A DNA stretch of 5,647 nucleotides, from contig CALMNV010000128.1 in assembly GCA_937873285.1 (NCBI GenBank), forward strand, positions 1 to 5,647, given 5' to 3'. This DNA comes from an uncultured Intrasporangium sp. (GTDB lineage: Bacteria > Actinomycetota > Actinomycetes > Actinomycetales > Dermatophilaceae). The position numbers and the translations under genes were made by a program. The notes below the pieces were generated by a model. That model was not told the origin of the DNA. It did not search any database and was given only the letters and a program-made list of their open reading frames with translations. Shown piece by piece: positions 4,445-5,647 of the stretch; the first letter of the stretch is position 1; the number at the start of each line of letters is the position of its first letter.

Positions 4445-5647
4445 GTCGCTGCAGCCAGCAGCCCGGCGACCAGCTCGGCCGGCAGGTGCACGTGCTTGAT
4501 GGCGCGCCGGTGGTAGCTGAAGGCGACGTGGAGGTCGCCCCCGGGGCCGGGCAGCACCGACGGATAGCTCAGCTCACGGTTGAGCCCGTCGCGGGAGTTG
4601 TTGGTCATGCAGTAGCCGTCGCCGGTCTCGAGGTCGAGGAGCACGGGCCAGGTGCGCCCGTCGTCCACGGAGAGGCTGAGCCGCACCGGTGCCCGGGGAA
4701 CCCCCCAGAAGGCGGTGCGGCGCTCCGGGTCGGTCTTCGGGTCGCCCTCCGGGCCAAGCTCCGGCTCGGCCAGCTGCGGGCCGTCGACGTCCCGAACGCC
4801 TCCTTCGTCGATCTCGTCGTAGAGCGAGACGCGCCGCTCGGTCGCGTCCGCGACGCTGGTGGGGTTGGACACGAGCGCCACGCTGCCCCCGCCGAGCGCG
4901 ACCGCCTGGATCGACGAGTTGTTGTTGGGCAGCTGGGTCGGCGTGGGCTCGGCCCATGTCGTGCCGTCATCCGCCGACACCGTCTCCCAGATCCGGTCGG
5001 CCCAGCGGCTACGAAAGCACGCCCACAGCGAGCCGTCCTGACGGACCACGACATTCATGTGCACGCAGCCCACAGACCCGGGCACGGCGGCCTCTGTCCA
5101 CGTGGCCCCGGCGTCGTCGGACCACCACACGCTGCTGGTGTCCTGATTGCCCACCCACTTCTCGCCGGGCACCGATACACAGTTGAAGACCGGGATGAGG
5201 ATACGGCCGCTCGGCAGGAGCACGGGGGGCTGCCGGACGAACACCCCCCACCCGTCGCCCGCCGGGAACAGCACGGTGGGCACGTCCCACGACGCTCCGC
5301 CGTCGCGGGAAACCCGGCGCCGCACCTCGGACGTGTCCTGGCTGCCCGCCACCTGTGCGGTGTGAAGCAGCCAGAGTTCGCCTCCGGGTGCGCTGAACAG
5401 CACTGGGTTCTGCTCCGAGCGGGCCGGGTCGTCGCTGAGCACGATGTTGCCGGAGCCGTCGAGCTCCACGGCGTACGCGCGGTCGTAGCAGGGACCGCCC
5501 AGCAGCCGCGACCACACGAGTTCGCCGGATGGACTGAACTTCGTGATGAAGACGTCCAGCGGCCCGCCGGTCCCCAGCGTCGAACAGCCGGAGGCGTTGA
5601 AGCCGGGCCCGAGCGTGACGGGGAATCCGGAGGACCCGGTTCCGCCG
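4441..5647 (-). CDS. SBBP-repeat / BNR sialidase-like beta-propeller protein (5' end outside window)
   Basis: The frame runs from the window edge (first full codon 5646-5644) to TGA at 4441, giving 401 visible residues. GTG 5517 sits inside an SBBP-like blade, has no Shine-Dalgarno, and is not a plausible start. Visible residues 1-70 resemble an SBBP blade: SSGFPVT, DVFITKFSPSGELVWSRLLGG, then YAVELDGSGNIVLS. After this comes a BNR_2/sialidase-like part beginning SDDPARSEQNPVLF. It holds four Asp boxes (SRDGGASW, 5310-5287; SDDAGATW, 5121-5098; SADDGTTW, 4977-4954; SVDDGRTW, 4671-4648). Family-like strings FVRQPPVLLPSGR, GCVHMN, LPNNNSSIQAV, GYCMTNNS and ELSYPS are also present. Such proteins are annotated as exo-alpha-sialidases, but activity is rarely shown and any substrate here is unknown. 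The expected N-terminal first blade of the sialidase part (about 80-100 residues in relatives, from memory) seems absent. The SDR gene overlaps the stop. Confidence 0.87.
   Translation of the reverse strand, partial: GGTGSSGFPVTLGPGFNASGCSTLGTGGPLDVFITKFSPSGELVWSRLLGGPCYDRAYAVELDGSGNIVLSDDPARSEQNPVLFSAPGGELWLLHTAQVAGSQDTSEVRRRVSRDGGASWDVPTVLFPAGDGWGVFVRQPPVLLPSGRILIPVFNCVSVPGEKWVGNQDTSSVWWSDDAGATWTEAAVPGSVGCVHMNVVVRQDGSLWACFRSRWADRIWETVSADDGTTWAEPTPTQLPNNNSSIQAVALGGGSVALVSNPTSVADATERRVSLYDEIDEGGVRDVDGPQLAEPELGPEGDPKTDPERRTAFWGVPRAPVRLSLSVDDGRTWPVLLDLETGDGYCMTNNSRDGLNRELSYPSVLPGPGGDLHVAFSYHRRAIKHVHLPAELVAGLLAAAT
5428..5445 (-). other. In-frame junction between SBBP-type and sialidase-type propeller sequence
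   Basis: The SBBP-like blade runs to GNIVLS and the sialidase-like sequence begins at about LSDDPARSEQNP, with no linker. In SBBP repeats the next residues are normally a Gly followed by a short variable segment. In the sialidase-like relatives I recall, LSDDPARSEQNP is preceded by a Trp-Ser-x-Pro strand and a long N-terminal part. The shared V/Q-L-S-D/G stretch would allow a crossover there. This is seen by reading the protein; no alignment was run. Confidence 0.55.

Noticed and set aside
3275..4516. Long plus-strand open frame (413 codons) across the SDR and the gap
   Set aside because: It is low-complexity Arg/Pro/Gly/His sequence antisense to the SDR with its SDR motifs intact, so it is a shadow.
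5515..5517. GTG at 5517 as the start of the sialidase-like protein
   Set aside because: It lies in the middle of an SBBP-like blade (ELVWSRLLGG), lacks a Shine-Dalgarno, and the frame stays open with sensible sequence to the window edge.

Overview
The window is strongly GC-rich DNA with G/C-dominated third codon positions, high-GC Shine-Dalgarno sites and a lipoprotein-type export signal. This fits an actinobacterium, possibly Micrococcales/Intrasporangiaceae-like, but the genus cannot be fixed from the sequence. It reads as ordinary chromosome: there are no tRNAs, rRNAs, CRISPR arrays, insertion sequences or phage integration modules. Six protein genes account for nearly all of it, three on each strand, converging at about 2075-2168.

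Left half, plus strand. The window opens inside the C-terminal part of a UbiA-family membrane prenyltransferase (to 374). After 25 bases comes a complete type IB (poxvirus-like) DNA topoisomerase (400-1479) with a full catalytic set. A 169-base gap holds a small GC hairpin and a GGAG ribosome binding site. It leads to a 141-residue protein of unknown function (1649-2074) carrying a 'GDLLTTSTTPGHA...GAVIGKAL' domain that I associate with the C-terminal ends of much larger proteins.

Right half, minus strand (read from high to low coordinates). A beta-propeller protein enters from the right edge and ends at 4441. It overlaps by GTGA a short-chain dehydrogenase/reductase (4444-3671), so the two are probably translationally coupled. 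A 233-base gap with several inverted repeats follows, then a trypsin-like (S1C) serine protease lipoprotein (3437-2169) with an NTF2-like C-terminal domain and a near-ideal GAGGAG ribosome binding site.

The most unusual object is the propeller gene. Its open frame does not begin at the internal GTG at 5517 but runs to the window edge. The first ~70 visible residues look like an SBBP (seven-bladed beta-propeller) repeat, and the rest is a BNR/Asp-box sialidase-like protein that appears to lack its normal N-terminal part. The two meet abruptly, in frame, at about 5428-5445. This is either a blade-level propeller fusion or a deletion/assembly chimera. A second signal the genes do not explain is the 8-mer GTATGCCG, found five times on the two strands, far more than base composition predicts.

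The genes do not form one obvious pathway. Only the sialidase-like/SDR pair has direct evidence of joint expression.
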